DNA of 64,000 nucleotides from Clostridium ljungdahlii DSM 13528 (GCF_000143685.1 NC_014328.1:4402001-4466000); one strand, 5' to 3'. Positions 17,416 to 25,768 are shown, counted from the stretch's first letter. The notes: generated by a model not told the origin, from the letters alone. A program made the numbers and translations.

Positions 17416-17464
17416 AATTAACCACCTCTGTTCTCATAAAGAGGATTCAATAATTAGATTACTT

Positions 17465-17869
17465 TTATACATTTAAATCTTTTTTCAAATCATTAATTGT
17501 AACTTCAGGTAATGTTCCTGGTGGATATATTCTATCAAATCCCATACTCTTAAACTTATTATATACATCTTCCCACTTTTGTTTTCCAACTACTAAATTT
17601 CCGCCTGCATAAATTAGTATACCTTTAAGACCTGATTCATCACATTTTTCTCTAAGTCCCCTGCAGTCCATTTCTCCATGTCCATAAAGTGATGATACTA
17701 AAATAGCATCTGCTTTAGTTTCAATTGCAGCATTTATAAAATCTTCTTGTGGTGAAAGAACTCCTATATTTATTACGTTAAATCCAGCTTCTGTAATGGC
17801 ATGATCTAATATTTTATTTCCAACTGCATGACAATCAGATCCAATTACCCCTAAAACTATGGTTTTCAT
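17465..17869 (-). CDS. glmS: Glutamate mutase sigma subunit, cobalamin-binding
   Basis: A 134-residue B12-binding subunit. The base-off/His-on motif DxHxxG is present as D12-C-H14-A-V-G17, with His14 as the lower axial cobalt ligand; the SSLYGHGE (59-66) and GGN (about 89-91) loops that bind the nucleotide tail follow. First gene of the mutase unit, with AGGTG upstream of ATG and its own promoter at 17957-17985. The regulator gene gntR lies immediately upstream on the same strand. Confidence 0.97.
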   Translation of the reverse strand: MKTIVLGVIGSDCHAVGNKILDHAITEAGFNVINIGVLSPQEDFINAAIETKADAILVSSLYGHGEMDCRGLREKCDESGLKGILIYAGGNLVVGKQKWEDVYNKFKSMGFDRIYPPGTLPEVTINDLKKDLNV

Positions 17870-17942
17870 TATAAAACACCTCCAAATTGCATAAATACCA
17901 ATTAATTAAAATCTTTATTAGCATATATTAATCATATATTAA

Positions 17943-17966
17943 AAAATAAATAATATTATTTATTTT
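17943..17966. repeat. 24-bp palindrome overlapping the glmS promoter -10
   Basis: AAAATAAATAAT (17943-17954) is followed without a loop by its reverse complement ATTATTTATTTT (17955-17966). It covers the predicted -10 element at 17957-17962, so a protein bound here would block transcription. It differs in sequence from the palindrome before gntR. A palindrome of only A and T can arise by chance in such AT-rich DNA. Confidence 0.45.
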
Positions 17967-17985
17967 CAATCTTATTAAATGTCAA
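17957..17985 (-). promoter_or_regulatory. Promoter of the glmS-glmL-glmE-mal unit
   Basis: Perfect minus-strand -35 TTGACA (17980-17985), 17-bp spacer, and -10 TAAATA (17957-17962), about 90 nt upstream of the glmS start codon and just after the gntR stop. Confidence 0.65.
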
Positions 17986-18000
17986 TTTGCATACTCTAGT

Positions 18001-18978
18001 TTAATTATTTTGATTGAGTTCAACTATTTTCGATTTTAAATCTTTAATTGAATTATCATCCAGATTATATAAAAATCTCATTATATGCTTCTTGTCCACA
18101 TTATGTGACTCAACATCTTTATATCTTCCTGGTGAAACTATCAATATATCTACATTATTTATAACTCTTTCAAGTTCCTGATCATTAAAAGTATTAGTAA
18201 ACTGAATATCAATATCCCCAAGCCCTGCTCTTTCAAGTGCTCCTCTTGCTTTAAACATAAACTCCTTAGAAATACATACAAAAGCAAATTTAGTATTACT
18301 AGGATATCTAGCAATCTTAACTATTGTTGCCAAATCTACATTTATGGCTACACCTATTACTTCTTTGTGTAATCCTTCCGTTAGTTTAATTACTTCATTC
18401 ACATGGTTAAAAGTTGCTATTATAACTTGGCTTTTTTCTATAATCTCCCTAGTCTCGCTGCTTATATTCCTTATGTCATCAAGGGTAAAAGGCACTATAT
18501 TCATGTCTGTGCTTTCCATAAGCTGTTTACTAAACATTCTAGATTGCTCTATGTTACATTCCACATATACTGCACTAATTTTACTTATAAGTTCTTTCTT
18601 TTCCCTTATTCTTTGAGTGACAATTTCTAAAAATACATCTGGATCTATACCCGATTCAATAGCTTCTTCAAACGCAAGATCTATAAACTTTGTTATTTTT
18701 TCCTTTGTATTTTGAACTTTCCAAGGATTTGCTTCTTCTGCTACAAAAGTTCCTCGTCCCTGGTAAGATTTTAAAACGCCATCCTGTTCCAATTCATTAT
18801 AAGCTGTGCTTATAGTATTTCTACTTACATTAAGTTTTTCAGATAATTCTCTTTCTGTAGGCATTTTTTCGCCTACCTTAATGAGGTTACTTTTAACTAA
18901 ATCCATTATTTGGCTTTTTACTTGTAAATATAATGGTACTCCACTATCTTTATTTATTTTAATGTTTATGGCAATCAC
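18001..18978 (-). CDS. GntR-family transcriptional regulator, likely regulator of the methylaspartate pathway
   Basis: A 325-residue protein. The winged-helix GntR domain occupies residues 10-78 (GVPLYLQVKSQIMDLV, TERELSEKLNVSRNTISTAYNELEQDGVL, GRGTFVAEE). The C-terminal 240 residues form an effector domain that I do not recognise as FadR, HutC or MocR type. Position upstream of glmS suggests control by a pathway intermediate (inference). The start is uncertain: the GTG at 18976-18978 overlaps the only SD-like sequence (GAGGTG), and well-spaced codons are ATA or ATT. A palindrome 16 bp upstream may be an autoregulatory operator. Confidence 0.85.
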   Translation of the reverse strand: MIAINIKINKDSGVPLYLQVKSQIMDLVKSNLIKVGEKMPTERELSEKLNVSRNTISTAYNELEQDGVLKSYQGRGTFVAEEANPWKVQNTKEKITKFIDLAFEEAIESGIDPDVFLEIVTQRIREKKELISKISAVYVECNIEQSRMFSKQLMESTDMNIVPFTLDDIRNISSETREIIEKSQVIIATFNHVNEVIKLTEGLHKEVIGVAINVDLATIVKIARYPSNTKFAFVCISKEFMFKARGALERAGLGDIDIQFTNTFNDQELERVINNVDILIVSPGRYKDVESHNVDKKHIMRFLYNLDDNSIKDLKSKIVELNQNN

Positions 18979-18993
18979 CTCAAATTATTGGAT

Positions 18994-19011
18994 TAATGGA
19001 TTAATCCATTA
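18994..19011. promoter_or_regulatory. 18-bp palindrome upstream of gntR, candidate operator
   Basis: TAATGGATT-AATCCATTA is a perfect palindrome 16 bp before the gntR reading frame. A further ATTGGATTAAT half overlaps on its left. Size and placement fit a GntR dimer autorepressor site. The 18979-19375 gap otherwise holds the repeats listed next and no open frame. Confidence 0.5.
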
Positions 19012-19150
19012 CTTTACCTAAAGGGTACCATAATGCAGGATTAAAATCAATAGCTTTTTGTAAACTTTCAATTTTCAGAAAATTCTTATGAAATTGTTTT
19101 CAAAATGTGTTTTTAAAGGATTAGAGACTAAACAAACTCCTTCTTCAATT

Positions 19151-19220
19151 AGTCTAAATTCAAGGATGGCTACCATTAATTAGTCCAATTTTACTTGGCC
19201 CAACCTTAAAGTCCAATTTT
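19151..19220. repeat. Three AGTC-type direct repeats about 30 bp apart
   Basis: AGTCTAAATT (19151-19160), AGTCCAATTTT (19182-19192) and AGTCCAATTTT (19210-19220) lie in the same orientation, spaced 31 and 28 bp, close to three helical turns. They lie in the gap between the permease and gntR. They could be a protein-binding array. Confidence 0.4.
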
Positions 19221-19260
19221 GAGAAATGTATCCTAAAATAAGATATCTGAACAATTCCCC

Positions 19261-19294
19261 TTTAAGAATTGCATATCCCTATGCAATTCTTAAA
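19261..19294. repeat. Inverted repeat downstream of the permease gene
   Basis: Perfect 15-bp arms TTTAAGAATTGCATA and TATGCAATTCTTAAA with a TCCC loop. It lies about 80 nt after the permease stop codon. It lacks a U-tract, so it may be a 3'-end stabiliser or weak terminator, or a binding site. Confidence 0.5.
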
Positions 19295-19375
19295 ATTATC
19301 TCCCTATAAGGGTTATTTTATTGTAAATATTGGGGAACAAAATTTTTTCCAATATAGATATGCTAAATTTTTTAT

Positions 19376-20788
19376 TTAATTATGATTTTCCTTAACAACA
19401 CTATTCTTTTTTTTAGTTACATTTTTATTAATGCCAAATACATAATAACAGATAATTAAACCTGCTATCCAAATAGGTCCTAACACAACTGCTATTACAG
19501 TATCTGGGTTAAATGCCATCATTATAAATACAAATACTAGATATGCTAAACTAATATAACTTACATAAGGATACCCTTTAGCTGGAAATTTTAATTTTCT
19601 TATTTGTTCATGTGTAAGAGTCTTTCTAAATTTCATTTGTCCAAGTACAATCATAAACCAGGCAAAAAGTCCTGCAAAAGTTGCAACAGATGCAATATAT
19701 GTAAATACTCGTGCTGGAAGAAAATAATTAAGTATAACACCTATAAGCATACATGCTGCAGAACCTAATATTGCATTTTTAGGTACTTTTGTACTACTAA
19801 GCTTGCTAAATATTTTAGGTGCCCCACCTTGAAGAGATAAATTGTATACCATACGTCCTGTCGTATAAATACCACTATTACATGAAGATAGTGCTGCAGT
19901 AAGTACAACAAAATTTATAATTCCAGCTGCAGCTTTAATTCCTATTTTATTAAATGTTAAAACAAAAGGACTTCCCATTGTTCCTATTTTATCCCAAGGA
20001 TAAAGTGACATAATTACTGTTAATGATCCAATATAAAATATGCAAATTCTCCAAAAAACCTTATTAATGGCTGACGGTATGGTTTTTTCAGGATTTTTTG
20101 CTTCTCCTGCCGTAATTCCTATAAGTTCAGTTGCGAAGAAAGCAAAAGTAACTAGTGGAAGTGCTTTTAGTAAACCTTTTATTCCATTGGGAAAAAATCC
20201 TCCATTACTCCATAAATTTTTAAATCCTACTATCTTTCCTCCATTTCCTATCCCAGTAAATACCACAATTAAACCTAAAATTATCATGGCAATAATAGCA
20301 ACAACTTTTATAATTGCAAACCAAAATTCAAATTCTCCATAAGCTTTTACATTAATTAAGTTTATAGTTATCATTAAAGCAAGTGCTACAAAAGCAGATA
20401 CCCACCTTGGAACTGATGGAAACCAAAAATTTATGTAAATACCAATAGCCGTAATTTCTGCCATACAACATGAAATCCAATTCAACCAATAAGTCCATCC
20501 TGTTAAATAACCCGCAAGTGGTCCTATATACTCATTAGCATAAGCACTAAAAGAACCTGCAAGCGGCTGTTCCACTGACATTTCACCAAGTGCTCGCATG
20601 ATAAAAAATAAAATCATTCCACCTATGGCATAATCCAGTAGAATTGAAGGCCCTGCCATATTAATAGTACTTGCAGATCCTAGAAATAGTCCAACTCCAA
20701 TGGCACCACCCAGTGCTATTAACTGAATATGCCTTTCTTCCAATCCACGATTGAGATCTTCATGTAAACCAGAATTTTCATTGCCCAT
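19376..20788 (-). CDS. Amino-acid permease (APC superfamily, AAT family)
   Basis: A 470-residue proton-coupled amino-acid transporter with about 12 hydrophobic segments. The N-terminal motif RHIQLIALGGAIGVGLFLGSA is the APC signature in TM1, and GEMSVEQPLAGSFSAYANEYIGPLAG follows TM2. It is closest in feel to GABA, proline or aromatic AAT permeases; the substrate cannot be fixed from sequence. It begins 26 nt after the sigma-54 regulator on the same strand, so it is probably cotranscribed and controlled with the upstream hydrolase. Confidence 0.92.
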   Translation of the reverse strand: MGNENSGLHEDLNRGLEERHIQLIALGGAIGVGLFLGSASTINMAGPSILLDYAIGGMILFFIMRALGEMSVEQPLAGSFSAYANEYIGPLAGYLTGWTYWLNWISCCMAEITAIGIYINFWFPSVPRWVSAFVALALMITINLINVKAYGEFEFWFAIIKVVAIIAMIILGLIVVFTGIGNGGKIVGFKNLWSNGGFFPNGIKGLLKALPLVTFAFFATELIGITAGEAKNPEKTIPSAINKVFWRICIFYIGSLTVIMSLYPWDKIGTMGSPFVLTFNKIGIKAAAGIINFVVLTAALSSCNSGIYTTGRMVYNLSLQGGAPKIFSKLSSTKVPKNAILGSAACMLIGVILNYFLPARVFTYIASVATFAGLFAWFMIVLGQMKFRKTLTHEQIRKLKFPAKGYPYVSYISLAYLVFVFIMMAFNPDTVIAVVLGPIWIAGLIICYYVFGINKNVTKKKNSVVKENHN

Positions 20789-20814
20789 GTAAAATCCTCC
20801 CTTTATTTTTATAT

Positions 20815-22557
20815 TTATAAGTCATATCTTCTTATATCTCTATATAATGTAGACACACTTATTCCTAACTCTTTTGCAATCTTTTGTTTTGCTAAAAAGG
20901 TATTACCATATTTAAGTAATAACTCTTTAATAGAATTTTTTCTCATTAGTTTCAAACTACTAAACTGATTATTTTCTTTATTACTGTTTAGATTATTGTT
21001 AAGCTTTGCTGGAATACAATCTGGCATCAATATATTAGTACTGGCCATATTAACTGAGTATTCGATAACATTTTCTAATTCTCTTACATTTCCCGGCCAA
21101 TTATATAATAGTAAATGTTTTTTTACTTCTTCTGATATACTAACAATATTTTTTTTAAATTTTTCGTTATATTTCCCCAGGAAATATTCAGCTAACAATA
21201 TGATATCCTCAGGACGTTTTCTAAGAGGTGGTATCATTATCGGTATTACACATAATCTGTAGAAAAGATCTTCTCTAAATTCACCATTTTTCATCATCTC
21301 TTCAAGGTCTTTATTGGTTGCTGCAATTATTCTTACATCTAATCTTATTGATTTTACACCTCCAACCCTTTCTAATTCACCCCGTTCAATAACTCTAAGT
21401 AATTTAGGTTGTAAATGCAAAGACAAATCTCCAACTTCATCAAGAAAAATGGTTCCACCATTGGCAAGTTCAAATTTACCCGGTTTTCCTCCCTTATTAG
21501 CTCCTGTAAACGCACCCTTTTCATATCCAAAGAGTTCGCTTTCGAGAAGGTTTTCAGGTATAGCGGCACAGTTTATTGCTATAAAAGGTTCATTTTTTCT
21601 TCTACTCATCTTACAAATTGCCCTAGCAAATACTTCTTTTCCTGTACCACTCTCACCTAAAATTAAAATGTTAGATTCACATCCTGCAGCTTTTGTAGCA
21701 AGGCTTTTAGCCTCATTGATAAGTTTGCTATTTCCCTTTATGCTGTCAAAGTTTATATTCAAATGTGAAGCATCTGCTAAAAGTTTATAAGCTATATTTC
21801 CTAATTCTTTCTTTTTCTTAAATACAAAGAGAATATCTATTTTTTCATTACTGTTATTAATAAACTTTACGCTTAAAAACATTCTATTATTAGGAATTGG
21901 ATATTTTAAAACTACCTCAAATTCCTTATCATATTCTTTTGCATCTTTCATAACATATTCAAAATAATTTTCCGAGAAAATATTCTGAATATTTTTCTCA
22001 TTTTTTAACATTCCCTTCATAACACTGTTATAAATAAGTATATTCCCTGAAGAATCAGTTAATACAACACCCTCACTTATAGAATTTAAAACTGTCAATA
22101 ACCTATCTTTTGTCTCTTTTTCTTTTATTTTAATTAAAATGGTTTCTCCTAATTTTTTAGCAAATATACTCAGCTTATCTCTCATTTTAATTTGTTTTTC
22201 TTTAAGCTTTGGTGTAAGAGATAAAATAGTAATAGCTCCTATACACTTTACATCATTTTTTATAGGATAATATATGGAATATTCATTAAAGCACTTCCCA
22301 TATGCACTAATGGGGCAAGTTTTACAAATGTCACTTCCATTGGGGCTGTCAATAACTAGAGGTTTACCATTTTTAATAACATAGTCATTGGCACATCCCT
22401 TAGGAAGAGCTTGACCAATCGATTTTTTGAATAATCCGCTTGCTGCAACTCTTACTAAATGGCTGTCTACAACATAGATATCAAATTCAATAACTGAACT
22501 CGTTGTCTCTATTAAATTTTGTATAAATTCTCTTATCTCATACATTGAACTATACAT
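20815..22557 (-). CDS. Sigma-54-dependent enhancer-binding regulator
   Basis: A 580-residue EBP. The N-terminal sensor region (1-135, GAF-like) contains Cys at 55, 78, 81 and 89. A PAS-like segment follows at about 145-250. The AAA+ domain (about 270-505) carries Walker A GESGTGKE, the sigma-54-contacting GAFTGA loop, Walker [12 protein letters not shown] and the [13 protein letters not shown] block. The C-terminal Fis-type HTH is [23 protein letters not shown]. The Cys spacing CxxC-x7-C suggests a metal or redox sensor (inference). Encoded between the hydrolase and the permease, its probable targets. Confidence 0.95.
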   Translation of the reverse strand: MYSSMYEIREFIQNLIETTSSVIEFDIYVVDSHLVRVAASGLFKKSIGQALPKGCANDYVIKNGKPLVIDSPNGSDICKTCPISAYGKCFNEYSIYYPIKNDVKCIGAITILSLTPKLKEKQIKMRDKLSIFAKKLGETILIKIKEKETKDRLLTVLNSISEGVVLTDSSGNILIYNSVMKGMLKNEKNIQNIFSENYFEYVMKDAKEYDKEFEVVLKYPIPNNRMFLSVKFINNSNEKIDILFVFKKKKELGNIAYKLLADASHLNINFDSIKGNSKLINEAKSLATKAAGCESNILILGESGTGKEVFARAICKMSRRKNEPFIAINCAAIPENLLESELFGYEKGAFTGANKGGKPGKFELANGGTIFLDEVGDLSLHLQPKLLRVIERGELERVGGVKSIRLDVRIIAATNKDLEEMMKNGEFREDLFYRLCVIPIMIPPLRKRPEDIILLAEYFLGKYNEKFKKNIVSISEEVKKHLLLYNWPGNVRELENVIEYSVNMASTNILMPDCIPAKLNNNLNSNKENNQFSSLKLMRKNSIKELLLKYGNTFLAKQKIAKELGISVSTLYRDIRRYDL

Positions 22558-22669
22558 ATTATTTCACTATCCTGACTAAAACTGTATGTTGTTTGATATT
22601 AATTAGCATACCATAGTAATAACTAAGAACTTTCCACCATAATGATTAACAATATATCATAAATATAGT

Positions 22670-22717
22670 TTATACTTAAATATAGTTAAAACTACATAAT
22701 TATACTTAAATATACTT
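22670..22717. repeat. Direct repeats upstream of the sigma-54 regulator
   Basis: TTATACTTAAATATAGTT (22670-22687) and TTATACTTAAATATACTT (22700-22717) differ at one position and are spaced exactly 30 bp. Between and around them are further ATATAGTT elements. They lie in the 178-bp gap between the hydrolase stop and the regulator start. Confidence 0.5.
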
Positions 22718-22735
22718 TATGCATAAAATATACAA

Positions 22736-23530
22736 TTAGGCTATAGTAACCTTACCTTTTCTAGAAACCTTATTTTTTCTACATGCCTCTATAAATGCCT
22801 TAAAAATAAGGAGCTGTTCACCATGTTTTTCTTCTAACATTTCAGGATGCCATTGCGTTCCTAATATAAACCTATCTTCTTTCATTTCAATAGCCTCTAC
22901 TACTCCATCTGGTGACATTGCAGCAACATTAAAAATACTAGCAACATCTTTTATTGCTTGATGATGATAGGAATTTACTTCTAGTGTATTTCTATTTAAA
23001 ATTTTATGCAATTTGCTCTTTTCATTAACTAAAACTTTGTGTACAGTATTATACTTTGGCGAACCTATTACAGAATGATTTATAGTAGAATTGTTTTTTA
23101 AGTTCGATGAAACTTGGCACAAATCCTGATAAAGTGTTCCCCCACAAGCGACATTTAATAGTTGATATCCCCTACAAACACCCAAAATAGGAACATTACT
23201 TTTATTAATAATTTTTTTTGCCAAATATAGCTCCTGTGCATCCCTTTCTGGAATAACTTCTCCTATTTCAGGTCCTATTTCTTCTCCATAATACTTTGGT
23301 TCAATATCAGCTCCTCCTGCAAAAATTACGCCATCTACAATATCTATAGCATTTTCAATGTTACCCCTATTGGTGAATACAGGAATAATTAAAGGAACTC
23401 CTCCGACTTCTTCTACTACCTTAACAAAATCATTTGCTGCAATTTGCCAGTTCAACTTACTACCAAGACCATTATAAATTTCATCCAACCCATAGCAATA
23501 ATCTGCACATATACCTATAATTGTTTTCAT
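22736..23530 (-). CDS. Class I glutamine-amidotransferase-like hydrolase (PuuD-type, peptidase C26)
   Basis: A 264-residue cytosolic hydrolase. The nucleophile elbow is GVCRGYQLLNV with Cys119; the His228/Glu230 pair is in TQWHPEML. DGVIFAGGADIEPKYYGEE is typical of gamma-glutamyl-GABA and related gamma-glutamyl hydrolases. The likely reaction is hydrolysis of a gamma-glutamyl amide to glutamate plus an amine or amino acid; the substrate is not determined. A -24/-12 promoter candidate lies about 110 bp upstream. With the permease it may form a uptake-and-hydrolysis route feeding glutamate metabolism. Confidence 0.9.
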   Translation of the reverse strand: MKTIIGICADYCYGLDEIYNGLGSKLNWQIAANDFVKVVEEVGGVPLIIPVFTNRGNIENAIDIVDGVIFAGGADIEPKYYGEEIGPEIGEVIPERDAQELYLAKKIINKSNVPILGVCRGYQLLNVACGGTLYQDLCQVSSNLKNNSTINHSVIGSPKYNTVHKVLVNEKSKLHKILNRNTLEVNSYHHQAIKDVASIFNVAAMSPDGVVEAIEMKEDRFILGTQWHPEMLEEKHGEQLLIFKAFIEACRKNKVSRKGKVTIA

Positions 23531-23642
23531 ACTTTATTTCCTCCTATAAAAAATATTAATATATTTTAAATATGACAATTTAATTTATTCATTAAATGTA
23601 ATTCCTCTCCTTTAGTCATTTTATTAACTAACCTCATAAACA

Positions 23643-23660
23643 AGCAATAATTATACCAAC
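23643..23660 (-). promoter_or_regulatory. Candidate sigma-54 (-24/-12) promoter
   Basis: On the minus strand TTGGTATAATTATTGCTT contains GG-N10-GC with TTGG and TTGC contexts, matching the TTGGCAC...TTGC consensus at its invariant bases. It lies about 110 nt before the hydrolase start, and an enhancer-binding regulator is encoded just downstream. Confidence 0.6.
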
Positions 23661-23697
23661 AATAAATCCTACACTATATAAGGCATATGAGCATACT

Positions 23698-23749
23698 ATA
23701 AAAATACTATTGTCATAATGAGAAATCATTATGACAATAGTATTTTTAT
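23698..23749. repeat. 24-bp perfect inverted repeat with GAAA loop, candidate enhancer site
   Basis: The left arm 23698-23721 ends in ATTGTCATAATGA, the loop is GAAA (23722-23725), and the right arm 23726-23749 begins TCATTATGACAAT. It is centred about 66 bp upstream of the -24 element. A separate terminator already follows cwlD, so a role as upstream activating sequence is plausible; a second terminator is the alternative. Confidence 0.55.
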
Positions 23750-23793
23750 GATTTTTTCAGTACACTGTTCACTTTTATTTTAGAAATAAAACT

Positions 23794-23820
23794 CATTTTG
23801 ACAGTATATTTGTCAAAATG
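23794..23820. repeat. Second inverted repeat upstream of the sigma-54 promoter
   Basis: CATTTTGACA (23794-23803) and TGTCAAAATG (23811-23820) are perfect 10-bp arms around GTATATT. It shares TGTCA/TGACA elements with the larger repeat at 23698-23749 and lies about 150 bp upstream of the -24 element, a normal enhancer distance. Confidence 0.5.
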
Positions 23821-23841
23821 AAAATTACTTCTAATTTGGCA

Positions 23842-23886
23842 AAAATAAAGTAGACTTTGCTCTTATCACAAAATCTACTTTATTTT
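23842..23886 (-). terminator. Intrinsic terminator of cwlD
   Basis: Perfect 13-bp arms AAAATAAAGTAGA and TCTACTTTATTTT with a 19-nt loop, starting 10 nt after the cwlD stop codon. Confidence 0.65.
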
Positions 23887-23895
23887 AGTTGATAT

Positions 23896-24588
23896 TTAAT
23901 TAGAAGAATAATATTCTTTCACTGATCTAGCTATAGAATCTGCTATTTTACTCTGATACTCATCCGTAACCAATTTACTTTTTTCCTGGGCATTAGATAG
24001 GAATCCACATTCTATCAACACAGAAGGCCTAGTATCTTCACATCTAAGTACCTTATAAGAATTTTTTGCTGCTTTTTCTTTTCTATTATTGTTCTTGTCA
24101 AGATCATTAACTAAATTTTTTTGAAGAATATAAGCTAACTTTTTACTATTATCATTTTTAGAGTACCACACCTGGGCTCCATAGTATTTAGTCTGAGGGA
24201 ACATATTTAAGTGTATACTTATAAACATATTACACTTTGTACTTTTTTTCAATTCACACCTATTATTTAAATCTTCAACTTTCTTTTTTCTTATTCTACC
24301 ATCATCTGTATACAGACCCTCATCTTTTTCTCTAGTCATAACAACTTTAAACTTCTCTTTTAGTAACTTGTCCTTAAGTTTATTACTTATTTTTAAATTT
24401 ATTTCCTTTTCCATTATTCCATCTTTTGATATTGCTCCACTATCTATCCCTCCATGACCAGGATCTATAAGTATAGTACTACTTTCTTTAGTAACATTTT
24501 CATTACCTAATACTAGAAATGGACATACCATATTTATGCTACATATTGCCAATATCAACAATATAACTCTTGCTTTTTTTATGTTCAA
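23896..24588 (-). CDS. cwlD: N-acetylmuramoyl-L-alanine amidase, CwlD type
   Basis: A 230-residue Amidase_3 enzyme. The N-terminal hydrophobic segment (residues 6-27) is a signal or anchor. Zinc-site motifs: ILIDPGHGGIDSGA (His about 44), Glu in IMEKEINLK, and SIHLNMFP; the catalytic ECGFLSN is near residue 193. CwlD removes stem peptides for muramic-delta-lactam formation in spore cortex; the location just after rplM-rpsI is the usual clostridial cwlD site, which supports this over a general amidase. The start is TTG with AAGGAG about 10 nt upstream. Confidence 0.88.
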   Translation of the reverse strand: MNIKKARVILLILAICSINMVCPFLVLGNENVTKESSTILIDPGHGGIDSGAISKDGIMEKEINLKISNKLKDKLLKEKFKVVMTREKDEGLYTDDGRIRKKKVEDLNNRCELKKSTKCNMFISIHLNMFPQTKYYGAQVWYSKNDNSKKLAYILQKNLVNDLDKNNNRKEKAAKNSYKVLRCEDTRPSVLIECGFLSNAQEKSKLVTDEYQSKIADSIARSVKEYYSSN

Positions 24589-24675
24589 TATACACTCACT
24601 CCTTATAATTATTTAGAGCCTTAATATATATTTACCCAAAACATAAAAAGTTATTAAATTATTTTCAATAATAAA

Positions 24676-24720
24676 AAAATAGCTTATACATACACAAATT
24701 TTGTATGTATAAGCTATTTT
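24676..24720 (-). terminator. Intrinsic terminator of rplM-rpsI
   Basis: Perfect 18-bp arms, AAAATAGCTTATACATAC and its complement at 24703-24720, with a 9-nt loop, 11 nt after the rpsI stop. A seven-T run follows on the minus strand. Confidence 0.92.
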
Positions 24721-24731
24721 GAACTCTGACA

Positions 24732-25124
24732 TTATCTCTTTGAAAATTGTGGAGCTCTTCTTGCTTTTTTAAGACCATATTTCTTTCTTTCTTTCATTCT
24801 TGGATCTCTTGTTAAGAAACCAGCTTTTTTAAGTTCCGGTCTTAAATTTTCATCTGCTTTTAAGAGAGCTCTTGATATTCCATGTCTTATAGCTCCAGCC
24901 TGACCTGTAAATCCTCCTCCATGAACATTTACAAGTACATTAAACTTTCCTTTAGTTGAAGTCAATTCCAATGGTTGGTTAACTATAACCTTTAAAGTAT
25001 CCAATCCAAAGTAATCATCCATATCTCTCTTATTTATAGTTACTTTACCTTCTCCAGGTACAAGTCTAACTCTTGCTATTGACTTTTTTCTTCTTCCTGT
25101 TCCAAAATACTGAACCTTAGCCAT
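24732..25124 (-). CDS. rpsI: 30S ribosomal protein S9
   Basis: A 130-residue protein ending in the typical basic C-terminus [12 protein letters not shown], whose last Arg reaches the P-site tRNA. The N-terminal [20 protein letters not shown] is the family signature. It follows rplM by 25 nt, the standard L13-S9 operon order, and has GGAGGG upstream of ATG. Confidence 0.98.
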   Translation of the reverse strand: MAKVQYFGTGRRKKSIARVRLVPGEGKVTINKRDMDDYFGLDTLKVIVNQPLELTSTKGKFNVLVNVHGGGFTGQAGAIRHGISRALLKADENLRPELKKAGFLTRDPRMKERKKYGLKKARRAPQFSKR

Positions 25125-25149
25125 TTTTTATCCTCCCTCCAGCTCTAAC

Positions 25150-25584
25150 CTAATATTTTAATTCTAATACTTCTGGCTTTTGAGCTTCATGATTGTGCTC
25201 AGCACCTCTGTATACTTTTAACTTTTTGAACATTTGTCTTCCTAGTGGACCATCTGGAAGCATTCTTCTTACAGCTTCCTGGAATACAAATTCTGGTTTC
25301 TTTGCTAAAGCATCTCTATAAGAAATTTCCTTTAATCCACCTGGATATAAAGAATGATGTCTCAACATCTTTTGATCTAATTTTTTACCAGTTAAAACTA
25401 CTTTTTCTGCATTTATTACTATTACAAAATCTCCTGTATCAACATGTGGTGTATATATTGGTTTATTTTTACCTCTTAATATTGAAGCAATTTGACTTGC
25501 TACTCTTCCAAGGGGCTTTCCTGCAGCATCAACAATGTACCATTTTCTTTCAATTTGTTCAGGTTTTGCTATATATGATTTCAT
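25150..25584 (-). CDS. rplM: 50S ribosomal protein L13
   Basis: A 144-residue protein beginning [23 protein letters not shown], with the conserved [22 protein letters not shown] and [19 protein letters not shown] blocks. I start at ATG 25582-25584; an in-frame ATG six codons earlier would fall inside the leader hairpin. The Shine-Dalgarno GAGAGGAG lies about 33 nt upstream, with a CCGTTA/TAACGG hairpin in between. L13 leaders are known autoregulatory sites in Firmicutes; whether this one works the same way is inferred. Confidence 0.97.
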   Translation of the reverse strand: MKSYIAKPEQIERKWYIVDAAGKPLGRVASQIASILRGKNKPIYTPHVDTGDFVIVINAEKVVLTGKKLDQKMLRHHSLYPGGLKEISYRDALAKKPEFVFQEAVRRMLPDGPLGRQMFKKLKVYRGAEHNHEAQKPEVLELKY

Positions 25585-25732
25585 GGCTTTCCCGTTATAC
25601 AACTAACGGTTTTCAACTCCTCTCTTATTCTAGTTTCTTCTAATCTATAAAAAGAAACTTCTAAATTTTCATAAACGATTCTCTATATAAAGACCCGGGG
25701 CTGGTGGGTCCTTTATATCCAAAATACAAACA
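25585..25732 (-). promoter_or_regulatory. Structured rplM leader (L13-type)
   Basis: From the predicted start near 25732 the transcript holds three hairpins. The first is ATATAAAGGACCC with GGGTCTTTATAT (25685-25718, one bulge). The second is AGTTTCTT with AAGAAACT (about 25631-25660). The third is CCGTTA-GTTGTA-TAACGG (25592-25609), placed between the SD at 25616-25624 and the ATG. This resembles the Firmicute L13 leader, but I cannot run a covariance model. Confidence 0.65.
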
Positions 25733-25738
25733 ATTTAT

Positions 25739-25767
25739 ATTATAATACAATGTGCCTGGTGTGTCAA
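25739..25767 (-). promoter_or_regulatory. Consensus sigma-A promoter of rplM-rpsI
   Basis: Perfect TTGACA (25762-25767), 17-bp spacer and perfect TATAAT (25739-25744) on the minus strand, directly after the truA stop codon. Strong, as expected for a ribosomal protein operon. Confidence 0.88.
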
Positions 25768-25768
25768 T

